A program made the position numbers and the translations under genes. A stretch of 64,000 nucleotides of DNA from Linyphia triangularis (Eukaryota; Arthropoda; Arachnida; Araneae; Linyphiidae): NCBI GenBank assembly GCA_963978545.1, contig OZ021724.1, positions 32,134,433 through 32,198,432 of the forward strand. Direction: 5' to 3'. The notes beneath the pieces were generated by a model, which had not been told where the DNA came from, did no database searches, and saw only the letters and a list, made by a program, of their open reading frames with translations. Shown one piece after another: positions 23,558 through 36,534 of the stretch. The stretch's first letter is position 1, and the number at the start of each line of letters is the position of its first letter.

Positions 23558-24869
23558 TGAAAATATAGTTATTAACTTTAGAACATAACAACTATGATTT
23601 AAAACTTTACATAACTATCATTTCTACAAAACGAATTTCATTAAACATCTCTAGGAAAAAGGAATTTAAAACTTTCAACTTTAACTAGCGAGTCAATTTT
23701 AACTATTCTGTATATTTCATATGGTTTTATTCGCCTTTTCCTACTAGAATTGCGAAATGATTACTAATATGTGCCATAACAACGTTTATTTAAGTAGCTC
23801 CGTCTATTTTTCCGTGTCTACTCATTTTCGAGAAAACGGAGTCGTCTAACATGTCAGGCAACTAATTTTTACTGAGCCACGTGTTCATTCAATGTTTCAT
23901 GTTGTAGAGGAATTTATGTCGCTATCTTTTGTTTGGAGTGTTTGTAGATTGAGATTTCTTTTCCTTATTTCTGTAGTTTGTGATATCGATTGTAACTAGT
24001 TTAGATTTGAGCTATTGAATATGTCGGTGGAATTTGCATTGTAGTTGGTATAAAAGAAATAAGCAATCGTGGAGTTGTTAAAGTAAGAAGCACAGCTAAA
24101 TAATGGCAATGAGCAACAACGAAATTTTGAATAGCATACTTAGTTACAACATTTCATAATTTGTTCCGTAAAACAAAAATTATTACCCATATAAATTTCC
24201 CGAATATTCTAGGATTTTTTTTTTTTTTTTAATGTATTCATGGGACTTATTTAGATAATGGGACCATTTAATTTAAAGACCATAAGCTAAAACATAATAC
24301 TTGAAAACTGTTTTCTGCATTTATTACTTTACTATACGTGATATTTAATGCATTAATATTTAATAAATGATATATTATAATTGATTGTTTATTTTAAAAT
24401 TTAACACTAAGTAGGATTTAATTTGGAAAGCTTGTAGCAATTGTTCCAAAGCGACGTTGCATATACTGAAAAACATTATGTTGACAGTATGTTAATAAAA
24501 AATAACACAAAGTATGTTTTCGTTACTTCCATTGAATAACCTTGATCGATACGTCAATTCTAATCATATACCAACTACACGTATCCCCTTAGTTACACGC
24601 ATCCACAAATAAATCACCTCCAACCATCTAAATCGCCCCATAATCATAAAACGAAACACTCTAAATATCTTGTTAATCACGCTGGTACACCTTGTTGAAA
24701 ACAATTTACCTCCAACACCATTTTCCAGATTAAAACCTTATAAATACATCGCACCCCATCCCCCCGTTAATTTATTGCCGACGCCCCAAACCTTCCATAC
24801 ATTAAAACGGGCGAGGAGAGACCTGAGAGGGTTAAAAAAAAAACTTTCAAAAGCCACTGCAATGAAAAC
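23558..24869. other. AT-rich non-coding stretch
   Basis: No gene or bounded element seen. From about 24560 the base composition shifts towards the island that follows. Confidence 0.45.
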
Positions 24870-25150
24870 TACCCTAATGCCGCTGCCCTAAATCACAGGC
24901 CTTATTTGTACAGGATTCTAATGCCTCGCAATTCTTCATGGCACGCAAAATAGTGAGCGGCTATTTACCGCTTGATATATGTAAGTCGCGGGCGGCATTC
25001 TTAAATGACGCCCATTTTTCAATGAGCTCCAAATGCAAAAAGTCACTTTGCCCCGCCAGCAGCTATGAGGCGGGGCATTTTTCTTCCATATTATCCAAAT
25101 GGCGGCGTGCGCTGCATTTTTGTCTGCCGGGCACGAACTATGGCTGAAAG
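24870..25150. promoter_or_regulatory. candidate conserved non-coding island
   Basis: The least AT-rich, most CpG-rich block of the region, free of recognisable repeats. It holds an ATGCAAA octamer-like word, several GCGG/GGCG words and a GCCCCGCC...GGCGGGGC hairpin (25050-25076). A 152-codon minus-strand frame (24936-25394) crosses it, but the residue mix is not protein-like and it ignores the island's borders. Enhancer or CNE is inference. Confidence 0.3.
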
Positions 25151-25865
25151 TTTTCGGTAGATATTGTTCTTTTTGGTTATAGCTGCCTCCTTTCTTTTGG
25201 GGATATCGTTCTGTTAAGAATGATGGAGTGATATGACTGGTGTCTTGAGATGGCCCCAGAGGATATTTTGGGGTTGTAGGCACGTCTTTGGAGGTGTCTT
25301 CCATGAAGGAAATCTGCCTGATTATTGGTAGTGAATGATACGATCTGCCCGTTTGTCTTTTTGGAATGTGTGGTAGTTGTTCTTGAAGAGGCATTTCTCT
25401 TGTATTTGGATAAAAAATACATTTTGATTTGATACTTTATGTTGGAATACGGAATAGTACTGCAGGACATTCAATAGTCGACTTTTATGGGGAACTCCAT
25501 GTCTGGACGAATAAACTTTTAGAATGACTCACAGAAATTGGGCCACTAAAAGGACAATGGAGTGTTTCTCGGATTATTATGGCCATAACTTTAACTTTTT
25601 GACTCGTCTCAAATATAATTTTTTCTTGTATGGATGCCAATTATCCTACTATATCAACTACATCTTGAATTCAAGCTTGCATTTTTTAAAAAAAAATTTT
25701 AATTTATATCTTTTTGGAAATTATTTCTTGTTTGAGATAAATATACTGTTGATATTAATGTACTTTTTGAGTAGATGTCGACACACAATTCAATTAATTC
25801 ATTAGTTGGTCATTGTAATATTTAACCAAAGATAAGTTCACATTATAAGAAATTGTGGTATTTTT
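25151..25865. other. non-coding stretch
   Basis: No supported feature. Overlapping minus-strand frames at 25177-25470 and 24936-25394 are mutually exclusive and show no domain. Confidence 0.4.
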
Positions 25866-26003
25866 AAACAAAATAGTTTTTTTAAGTATGGTTTCAAGTT
25901 CTCATTACTATTCCCCCCCCCCCCTTTTAACTGATTCATCAGTTAAGGAGTGGGGGTGGGGGATAGTAATAAGAACTTGAAACCATAAAGAAATATTTTG
26001 TTT
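25866..26003. repeat. foldback palindrome with poly(C) in one arm
   Basis: Inverted arms AAACAAAATA, then ATGGTTTCAAGTTCT, then ATTACTATTCCCCCC, meet at TAACTGATTCATCAGTTA. One arm carries a run of 14 C where the other has GTGGGGGTGGGGG. Probably a foldback MITE. Confidence 0.8.
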
Positions 26004-27766
26004 AGTTTTTAAAATAAAAAAAAAAAAATCATTTATCATTTAGCTCTCATTATTGCAGCATTTTTAAAACATATATGAAGACGCTCTTAGTTTTAGCAAT
26101 TATAAATTCCTTTTAAAAAATAAATTTTAATCATAGTAGTGATACAGAAGAAAAATTTAAATGACAACAATGCTTTTTTTATACAATACAATATGACAAG
26201 AAAAGGAGGAGTGGGGATTCAGCCTTTTTTATTTGGAATCAGCCAATAAGATCCAAGAATAACTAGCAATAGCGAATGCAATTTTATAAGCAATAGTTAA
26301 CTAGTAATAACGAATGACGCGAAGTTGTGTAACTGGAGCTTCTGTTTTTCATACGTAAAAAGAGGTTCCACAACTGAAAGTTATGAAAACACGTGCTTCT
26401 AAATCCTCATTGATAATCTCCAATTTTCTCTTTCTGTCTAGCGCAAGCATTATTTTTATACAACTTCTGTTATAATGTTATTAATTGTGTGCATTATTCA
26501 GGTCACATACCAACACTAAAAAGTGAATATTGACAACAGATTTTTTTAAATTTTATCTCTGTGAAAGTAAGTAACCGTGCGATCTCTGTTTATGTTCTCG
26601 AATATTTGAAGTACCTATCTAGGATTTTATTCTCCCTCGCGTATCTTTGCAACCGCTAAGAGCAACCAAATAAAGTCGTTTTTACATCCACCCTTTACAT
26701 AGAATGACTAACAAAATTTTATACTGCAGCCTTCTACCACCCTTTCGGCGCAACTGGACCCTAGTGTTGACCTTGCGCAAATCATTTTCAACAAACAAAT
26801 AACCCCCCCCCCCCCCTTCAGTACCTCTCTTCGATGATAAGGTACTATTCGGCTTCGTTTTCCAGAAACATTTGAAAGTGACATGCATCATTCTGATTTT
26901 TGAAAACTCAGCATTTAAATAAACAGTACATCTCACCGATACCTACATCCTACTAACATTGTTCCCAAAATCATTTGAATACTACATATATCACTCCGCC
27001 TTTTGTAGGCTCAGCATTCGAATACAGTATATCTAAACTTTAAGATACAGCATGCATTTAAATGCATCCCATTAACAATGTTGTTTATTTAAAATTTAAG
27101 ACCAAACTTTCCGCATACTACCTCTTAAGCTGGAAGCAAGATATACGAAAAACTCTCACCACTACAGAAACTGAATATCCTCGCTTATAAAGCAAAGCTT
27201 TTCTCTCCAGAAACTCGCATCCATTCTCCCTCGTTTATCCATTTATCTACTTACTTCTATGAAGGATAGAAACGACTTTTTCTTTCAAAATACACCATAA
27301 AAGTCCGCAACTTAAACTCACTTGCATATATGAACTCTGAATCTATGTCGCTCCTGCAAGTTTCCCGTGAGTTATAGATTGTTTCTGCGTGTTTTTTTTT
27401 TTTCTTCTTTTTTTTTTTCTTTTCTTTCTTCCCCGTGCTTGGAAGTTTTGGTTTTCGAAAGTACTTTGGGTATGCATTCTTTGAAGAAGCCATTTTGTTC
27501 ATATGCGTTGTTTGGCTTAAGTTATGATTCTGTATCTAGGTAATGTTGGCCTCTTGGGTATTTCTTGTTTTTCTTTTTGTAATTTGGGGAACATAGAATA
27601 GTTTTTAGAATATTGAAAAGAATGACAATAAGCGATTTTTTCGCATTTCGTAAAACGTCACTGGTGAAGTTAAGTTACATTTTAAGTTCGTTTATTGATT
27701 GTAAAACAAATAACAATTTCATTCTCAAAAACTTGAAAAGCTGGTGTTGGAAAGAATTATAATTAG
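26004..27766. other. non-coding stretch
   Basis: A C run at about 26802-26816. Loosely repeated GCATT(T/C)(A/G)AATA(A/C)A words at about 26908, 27015 and 27050. No gene; the 84- and 81-codon minus frames are driven by homopolymers. Confidence 0.4.
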
Positions 27767-28810
27767 TAGACCTGAAAATTTAAATTTTCAAGCAGTGGCC
27801 GGTAGACACTTTTAGTTTAGTAGCCACTGCATGGTAGACTTTTCTTTTTACCAGTAGTGCAGACAGGGAAGGGAAGGTTGGAGTTTTACCTTTTACCTGA
27901 ATAAATGCAGTAGTGCATTCAAATTATTATTATTATTATTTTGGAGGAGGATGTTTCAATTCTTTATTTGATTTGTATTAAATATACAAATCAAAAACAC
28001 ATATCTAAGTTAATTGCGTTCAATAAAATGTCAATGAAAAAACAAAACAAAAATTACAAAAAAATCAAATACAGGATCTAAGCTTTTTCACTTATGGATG
28101 CCTAAAGATCTGTTGCACATCTTTAACGTAGCACTGCAAAAAAGAAAAAATCTGACGGAATCAATTTGAAATATTAAGAAATTGAGGGTTGTAATACATT
28201 CTGTTGTTAAAAAAACGCAAGAAAAGAAGAAAAATAATCATGCCTGTAAAGGATGCAGTCAGATTGAAGTTGGAGAATTTTTTTAACAGTAAGGCTACCG
28301 GTGGCCGCTCTTTAAGTCATAGGATAAATAAAAATATAACATAAATAATAAGCAAATAAAATAAGGGTTCTAATATATTTTGCTGACAAAAACGCCAGGC
28401 AAGAAGAAAAATAATCATGTCTGTAAAGGATGCAGTTAGATTGAAATTCGAAGATTTTTTTTTATTTTTTTTAACAATAAGGCGGCTTTCACACCCGCGA
28501 AAGGAATGCAAGAAGGGAAACTCAAAAGTTTCAAAATTCCTTGACATTTCCCCGATTTTTCTAGAAGAGTGAAATTCCCTGACATTTCTCTAATTTTCCT
28601 GAATTCCCGGTTCTGTCGCCAAACTGTCAATTCATTAATCCATATTGTGGATGAATGGATTTAAACTGAGTGTATACGCATCAGTATATTTGGTAACAAT
28701 TAAAAAAAATCGTTGGGAGGGGAGAAACGAAAAGTGGCCGGTTATTTAGTCGCCTTATCAGGCCGTTTAATCGACCTGTGGCGAGTGGCGAATATATATT
28801 TTCAGGTCTA
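27767..28810. mobile_element. hAT-type element (1044 bp)
   Basis: Terminal inverted repeat TAGACCTGAAAAT at both ends, flanked by a perfect 8-bp duplication, ATAATTAG (27759-27766 and 28811-28818). Subterminal GTGGCCGGT words are present near each end. The interior holds a diverged direct duplication of about 120 bp (about 28190-28305 and 28372-28490, sharing AAGAAGAAAAATAATCATG). No transposase recognised. Confidence 0.9.
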
Positions 28811-30539
28811 ATAATTAGGTGGGTTTGGCGTCAAGTGCTGCAAATTTTAAGTAGTGTACAATTAAAAATTAAAGCACGCTTTAGATTTCCAAACTCTGTA
28901 TAAAGGTTACAGAGAAAATAAATATTATAACCAATAAATAACTTTACCTTTGCAGTTTAAGAGCTCAAACGATTTTTTTAAAAATTAATGTTCAGCACTT
29001 TTTCAAAATAAAAAAAAGAATTCTTTTTCAATCCACTTAACAATAAGTCTTTAGATGTATAGTTTACCTTTTAATACACAGTACTTATATAAAAATATTA
29101 TACTATTACTATACTTCAAAATTAATAATATTTAGTGGAATAATTAGGTAGTTAGACATTCTACAGATTAGTTTTAAGGATCTAATATAAAATATACTAA
29201 TCAGTTATATTTTATATTATGTATCCCATTTGAACATCCTCAAATACTTTAAATTCATATTTAGACCCCAGAGGTAGAAAAATTTTCTCTATTTTATATT
29301 TTCAGACTTTAATGCGATATTATGTAAATACCTCTTCAGAAGCTCTACAGAACGAAACTAGCTTATATCAAATTTGGGCAAATTTACTTAGGAGTGAAAA
29401 AATTTAGTCCTATTCCCATTACACATAATGGTCTCTTATTTTTCTTGTTAAATGGTTGAGTGAGTTACGATATTAAGGTTTTATAAAAACAAACTCTTAA
29501 GATAAAATCTGCAATAAAACAAGAGAGCAACATGCCATTCAAAAATGACTCTTTCTTAACTTTGCTTACCTCTCTCGTGCAATTACGAAAAAATGATATT
29601 GTAACTCATTACGTCCTGTTTAAATTTTCGTAGCCTGCTCTACCAGCCTGAGATCTCACCTGCCTTGTCCATAAATTTTCAAAAAATTTAATGACGAAAA
29701 TGTTGCGTCAACTGGTACAAAAAATATCGCCATTTAAAAAGTTCTGGCTGGAACACGAACTGCAAATTTTGAGTCATTCGATCTTGGAAGTAGTTTCCGA
29801 GAACGTTGCATTGTAGGATGGACAATTCCCATACTTTTTTTAATTATTTTTTTATCCGATTCTAAATGTTTTGAAAAGGCCATAAAAACAAAAACTTCTG
29901 CTAACAGCAATTTTTTTTTTTTTTTTTTTAATTTTTTTTTTTAAATTTGCAACCTAAACTCGCTTGTTAGATTTGGCGGGGAAAACGACACATTCGGCTT
30001 GAAGCGAATGTGACGTCCCTTCATCTGAAACAATTATTACGATTATTATTTATTGCTAAATTGAGAATACGGTTTATTTTTAGTTATTCGCTAAAAAAAT
30101 ATTTAGCAATTAATTTTCAAATTCAGAAAACATAAGTCTGAAATAAGTGGGTATGTTATGTTCCCCTCATTTTCCTATCCCCACCAGTATTTTGCAATAT
30201 ACCCAATTAAACGTTACTGCTTCAATGTGACTTTCGTTAGCCTTGTTTTAGGTCAAATATTTGAGTTTTTAATAAAGTTCGATACAAACGTAAGCAGTGA
30301 AATTTCTACCATAATAGTAACAGTATACCAATTTATTTTCTAACATATCAAACTTTCAATAAATATATGTTAAAATGTATGCAAATATGTGTAAATAGCC
30401 AAAATCCCAGTACCTGTAATCGATCCAACACGATTAAAACAACAATTTCTCTCCTTTCTCTAAACCAATGATTATTACGTTCTAAAATTCTTCGTCGGAG
30501 TGCAGATAGTGTTACAATATACAACATAAGCACTCGATC
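28811..30539. other. AT-rich non-coding stretch
   Basis: No gene. A segment at about 29720-29850 resembles LINE-type 3-prime sequence in style only. Poly(T) at 29911-29929. Confidence 0.4.
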
Positions 30540-30930
30540 CCTCCGAGCCAACAACCACTGCCGATCGGAATTAATATCCGCTGCGGTGGACCCGTTATCG
30601 ACCTCACTGAAATCCGAAATGAAGCGAAGTCATTTAAAACGGGTCTTAATAACAAAAGGGCGGACGATTTCGGCATCGCGTTATGATTGAACGGGTCCGG
30701 GAAACGAATAAAGAAAATTCGAAATCAATTCTGGCGGCTTCGGAACACGCGTCCGCGAACATGTGCCCTCATTAAGACCGACCGTAGCTCATTATTAGTA
30801 ATTATTCGTCTCTTTTGATTAATTGGAGGGATTAATTTTACGTCATTTGAGGCGGAAAAATTATTGCGAAAGCATTGCGAGATTGCTTTGTGCGTGGATT
30901 GGATGACACCGAACTTGCTTTCAGTTTCGA
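30540..30930. promoter_or_regulatory. candidate conserved non-coding island with TAAT sites
   Basis: A CpG-rich, repeat-free block with many CG steps, followed within 80 bases by three homeodomain-type cores (TAATTA, TTAATTGG and TTAATTTT, 30797-30838). No open frame crosses it. The contrast with the flanks is clear; enhancer function is inference. Confidence 0.35.
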
Positions 30931-31382
30931 TTAGGTATTACATGCAATGGTAGATATCGTTTTCTGCGCTATCTGCTTCGGCTTGAATCGTACCTATTGA
31001 TATCAAATTTTTGTGGCAAACAATAAATTCCCAACTATCTTTCTTTTTCAAGTTAAAAAGTTTTGAATTGTTTTTGTTTTATTTGTTGTAGCGTTATAGA
31101 AATATAATTAATTACTTCAGAAATATAATTAATTCCTCACTGTTAATTTTTTGAATTTCCATTCTTAAATGAAGGCTTAGATAAGCGTTTGAAGTTGTTT
31201 TTATAGGAACTGCATCAGTATCTTAATCTATGCAGTCGATATTAAAAGATTTTGCAATGTAAAAAAACAGATACTCAGTTTATAAATTGTGCAACGGCAA
31301 AGTTAAGCATTAAAACAAATATGAAAAAGAAGCCGCATTTCTGTAGTTTTGACTAATTACTCTTAAACACAAACGTTTCTTC

Positions 31383-32056
31383 TCTCATAGTCCGAGAGGC
31401 GACAGCAATTTTTGGACCCCATCGAGCATCATTCTGAATTTTTTATAAAAATCGAAGAAAAGTGAGTAGATTACGAATCCACAGGTCTGCCGAGGCAAAA
31501 AAAAGCCGAAACTGGTCAAAAATCGACTTGGAATGAGTTGAACAAAAACCGATTGCCAAATATGTTATAACTTGCTAAAAAAAGAACAAACTTTTTCGTC
31601 TGGAAACCCACTGCATTTTGATTCTCAGTGAGAAAAAGCGCAAACAATTTCTGATCTCGGTCTCGGAAAACTTGTATCTTTTAAAAGTAAGCCAAATTGG
31701 TGACATCAGTTGCGTCATCAGTGACGTAATATTTATTGCCAATTTGACTCATTTGTGAAAAATGCAAGTAGGCCATAGCCACACATCTGAATCGTCTGCA
31801 ACTTTCTTAATTGAAAGTTAAAGAGTGTTCCAAATAAAAAAATAAAAAAAATGCTCATTATTTGGCAAGTTATTGCGCATTTGGCAATTGGATTTAGTTC
31901 AACTTATTAAAAGTCGATTTTTGACCAGTTTCGACCATTTTTGCCACGACAGAACAGTGGATTCGTAATCTATTCACTTTTCTCCAATTTCCATAAAAAA
32001 TTTCAGAATGATGTTCGATGAGGTTCAAAAATTGCAGTCGCCTCTCAGTCTATCAG
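31383..32056. mobile_element. DNA transposon remnant with about 185-bp TIRs
   Basis: The left arm (31383 to about 31570) and the reverse complement of the right arm (about 31870-32056) align throughout. Both begin TCT(C/G)ATAG(T/A)C(C/T)GAGAGGCGAC and share CATCATTCTGAA, GATTACGAATCCAC and GAAACTGGTCAAAAATCGAC. The centre is about 300 bp with no transposase. Such long TIRs are usual in Mutator-like elements, but no 9-bp duplication was found, so the class is open. Confidence 0.85.
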
Positions 32057-34012
32057 AAAAATAAAGAAAAAAAAATAACTCTTACTGCACACGATTTTTC
32101 TGGAAACTTGTATTTCATTAGTTATACCAGGAATTTTCGCAAAATATGCAACAGGAGCGATGTGGTGAATTTACATTTTTTAGCATATCAAAATTTTACA
32201 TTATTTGAGAACATAAAAAAAACTCCATGTTGCTTGCAATAGATTCGGCATAAGTCAGTAGAGAAAGCGTTAACAATAGAGTGTGTTCTTGCAATTGAGT
32301 GACTCCAATGTTATCAGATAGTAAATAGATTAAACAACAAGAACCCATCTTGTTACAGTTAGAATATGGGAGATTAACTCCAACTTTTGGAAAGCTTTAA
32401 TGCATAGTTATTTATGTAGGTAGTTGTGTGAAGTTATATGTGAGATACCGTCATACCACAACAATCTGATTTTTTGCTAGAACAGAAAAGTTGCGCATTT
32501 GTCTCCCTAATAGAATACAAGAAGACTATGGGCTAATTCGTTCAAAACCATTGATGTCAAACAGCATAATTCAAATCGTACAATTTTTATTACTTTAACT
32601 AATTTTTTTTATTTGAAATTGTCTTCAACAGAGTTTATAAAACATAAGTTTCGTATCCTTGAATCCTTTCACTTGATACATTATTTTGTGATTTCTTTAG
32701 GAAATAATCACTAATAATTAACCTTATCCAGTGGCTTCGAAAGGGAAAAAAATTAAGCTTCAACTGGAAGTACTTTCCAGGGCAGGGTAATGTTTTATGG
32801 CCTATTAATAGACGAATGTAAAGATCATTACCTTCTCTCGTTGCTTAAATAAGGAATTAAATAACGTCGTCGGTTTTGACATCCTGATTTTACACTTCCT
32901 GGAACACGTATTATCAAATTAAAAGAACAATTTCTGTAAGCAGCCTCAGCACTTGAAGAGTGTTTTCAAATATCCATTTGAGTGTTCTCCCAAAACGTAA
33001 TATAATTCAATCAGAGGGAGGAGCCTAATTGTATCATCTAAAGAAGATTGAATAGAAATCTTAAAGAAAACTAGTTGGTAATTTTCCAAAATCGACTTTG
33101 AATGAGTTACTGGAAGCAACTCAGCAGCTGTTTGTCGAGGTAATAAAATTAGAAAATTGAAACCCATACTCACTGATTATCAATATAATAAGATACTTTT
33201 AGTAGAGCTGAAACTATGAAATTTGGTGTGCTTGTAAAGTTTAACATATATTTACGAAGGTAAAAAATACCCAAATTAGGTTTTACTCCCCGAATCGTCT
33301 CAAAGGGACAATGTTTAAAAAATATGAATCTTAATTTTAAATATATTTCTATTAAAGGTGGAATTATAAAACTGAGATTACTAGTAGCTATTAGCATATA
33401 TTTAGAGAGGATAAACTCACCACACACCGCAAAGCCCTTAATATCAAGTAATAATAAAAAAATAAACTTACGCGATTTACAATCAACCATTGATGACCTT
33501 TTATCGGTTGCGAAATGACCAACGATTGTTGATTTTTATTTTTCCTTTTGCATACATTTTTTACAAATCTAAATGAACTATTTATTTAAAATAATTTTAT
33601 ATCATCATCTTATAATGCATAAATAATTCATAGACTGTGGTCCTGTAATTGGAACTTTCTTGGAAAAATCTTGGGTAATTCCCCGCTAATTGGGCGTTGT
33701 TGAGAATGTTTTTGATTTTTTATCACTTTCTTAAAACAAAATAACTACTTTTATTTGAATTAAAATTATTATCTGATCCTAAAGTCCTCGTAGTTGACCG
33801 CAGCAAACACAAGTGATCAAGAATCGGTAATGCCCGAGTATCACAAATATTTAGTTCTAATACGTAGAATTTTAACTTTGAGAAGAAAATCTTACTAACT
33901 TTCCTTGCCAGTAATTTATAGCAACTTTAAATTTGGCTCTACTTTATATCTCAATACTTTTCACTGCCTATAGCTATTGTATGAAGAACTTTGAGTCTTT
34001 TACAAAGATTTT
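32057..34012. other. AT-rich stretch with a diverged 147-bp duplication
   Basis: Two related segments (about 33185-33265 and 33335-33415, sharing CATATATTTA and flanking words) lie about 147 bases apart. On the minus strand they form a 106-codon frame (33170-33490) in which the word KYML and a following TS recur, next to another 75-codon frame (32946-33173). No known domain, so not called as a gene. Confidence 0.4.
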
Positions 34013-34065
34013 AGTTGCTTAGTATAGTCACTGGCACTTCTAGCCCGTGACTATACTAACCAACT
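34013..34065. repeat. short hairpin, 23-bp stem and 7-base loop
   Basis: Arms 34013-34035 and 34043-34065 pair at 21 of 23 positions around the loop ACTTCTA. The size and two internal mismatches would allow a small precursor-microRNA-like fold. A foldback-element scar is as likely. Confidence 0.6.
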
Positions 34066-36534
34066 CAGGATCAAGTAGGTGCACTTGTATTGCCTAGAGT
34101 TTAAAACTTAAAAATAAAGTTAAAAAAGTGTAAAATTCCCGATGTTTAGAATAATTTTGAAAAAAATATTAATAAAGTGACTATTATTAATTATCATAGT
34201 TCCTATTGAAATATTAATTTTCAAAATTCAAGGCATGAAAAGAATCTTTCATCCCCTGAAAATAATACTGCTAGTGCCCTTGAGTTTAGTGAAGTCTTCT
34301 CGATCGAGATGCAAATTCATGAGTATACCCAGTAAAAGGTCTGAGTTAACCTTCTACTTTATTTTAAATATTAGTTTTATTGTAAAAGCAGTGAAATAAT
34401 CTGAAATTGGACCGACAGAGAAAGAGTATTACTTAAACTATTATTGTAGAATTTCCTCCGTTTTACGAAACAAATCCAAAACCCGGCAAACCTATTAAAT
34501 ACATCTACCCTTTTTTCAAAAATTAACCAAAGCACCCTTTTTAAACTAACTTCGCATTCCTTTGCACAGTGAATAACTCTTAATAATAAATCAACAATTG
34601 AGAGGTTTAAAGCCAGCCTCTTCCCTCTTTTAAACTGGAACAACATTTAACTAATGTTTTATGCCAACTCTAAAACAACGCCATCCCCAATCTCTAAACA
34701 TTTGCACAACAGTTTTGATTAAAAATGCGCTTCGAAAAGGGATTTCGTAAAATCCCTTTTAAATTGAGAAACTGAGAGATTTAATATTTAATTAACTTGA
34801 GAGGATGTGTTTCCACACACCGATGGATAAGCATCAAAGTAAACAGAATGTTTGTATACTTGAAAGGAAACAGTATACACTTCGTTTTTTATATAATGCC
34901 TCTGTTCATAAAACTTCAAAGTAGTAAGGCTCTTGTAAATAAACATGGGGGATTAAAATTATTGTCTTTGTGAGGCAAAGATCCCGAATGTTGGTGTAGA
35001 TTATAAAATGTCATATTACGCATTTGAATTTCATCAATGTAATAAATAATTCAGTAGGAATTTTAAGGCAATTGCAAAGAAGTCATGGATATAAGAGACA
35101 GGTATGAATATTTAATTGCATACTTTTGAAGCTATTAATCATCTAAGACATATTCAGATGTATGTTCTTCACAAATATTTTACGTAATATGATCTGCTTA
35201 AAAGTTTGTTCAAAAGGGGTATTTGTTTAGCATATAAATTATTAAATGTTTATACAAATACAGACTTAATTGATATCCTTAAAATCACACATTAAATCCA
35301 TGAAACCAATTAAAAATATTTATTTTAGATGTCTCCATGTTTGAGTGTGGTACTTGATATAATGACAGCAGTTCTCCTAGTGTATTCATTAATTAATAAA
35401 GTACTAAATAAGCAGTAGTTATTACTTAATAAATGTTAAATTGTTTTAGTTCATTTCAGGGATTGTATTGCATCTGTTGTAAATATAGTAAGAACTCGGA
35501 TTAACTACAATACTTATCTTATTAATTAACATTGTATGAATAAATATTATTTCATAACCAAATGAAAAAAAACTTGAGTACTGTCTTGCCTATGTAAATA
35601 ATTAAAATTTTATTTATTTCTTGAAATAAATTAAACTCCCAAATCAAAAACTAGGAGTGTATACTATCGCATAACTTTAAATTACTGCAAGAGTTATGCT
35701 CATCACTGACTTGCAACATTACAGAGCCAGTAAGTGAGTGGGTAAGACATCGCATTTCATTAAAAACCATTTTAGAGACTATTTCAGAAATAATTTTAAT
35801 GGTGACTTAAAAAAAAATTACAAAAGCACCGTCAATGTTATAAATAGATTAAAGGGGCTAAAATTGTTTTCAATGAAATGAAAAATGTGTGCTAGCGCCA
35901 TCATTACAGAGTCGGTCAAGTTTTACAGCATGGTGGTTGCAAGCCATATAGGGGAAAGTTTTTTCTTCGTTTCTTCAACGGCAATCCCTAAAGCCTTTTT
36001 TCACCCCTCCTTTTGAAAAAAGAAGTCAATTACTTGATTATACCACAAACATTGAATTTCTTCAAAGTATTCTCCATTTCAACTCATTTCTTTCATTCCG
36101 ACCAATATATTTGGAATGGGAACTTGGATATTTTGAAGGGGACAGGAATTACAAAATGTTTCATGATTGTAAAGAACACAGACGAAAAGGGTGTAAAATT
36201 CATTCAAGGTTACATTATAAGCGCAACAAAATAAGATGTTTTGCAAATTCGTTGATACTGAAACATTATTCTCCGACAAAATGATATATTCTCTACTTAC
36301 CCTGGTGACTCAATCTAATAAATTTACTTATCTATCTGACTGTGGTAAAACTTATACGATATTTGTTTTGATATTATTACTTGTAATTTATAAAGATTAA
36401 CCTCGAGTAATACCAAACAATGTTTAAATATCAATTGCGATTTGGTAAAAAATAAATAATTGATTCCCAGGCAGAGTTAAATCTTCTCTCTCTAGAACTC
36501 TACCACCTACTTGCCTTTGATGACTCAATTTAAC
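34066..36534. other. AT-rich non-coding stretch
   Basis: No gene or bounded repeat. The small frames at 34377-34646 and 36013-36279 overlap on opposite strands or lack domains. Confidence 0.45.

Noticed and set aside
24936..25394. 152-codon minus-strand frame, the longest in the window
   Set aside because: No domain, no splice or polyadenylation context, overlaps a second long frame on the same strand, and crosses the border of a composition island.
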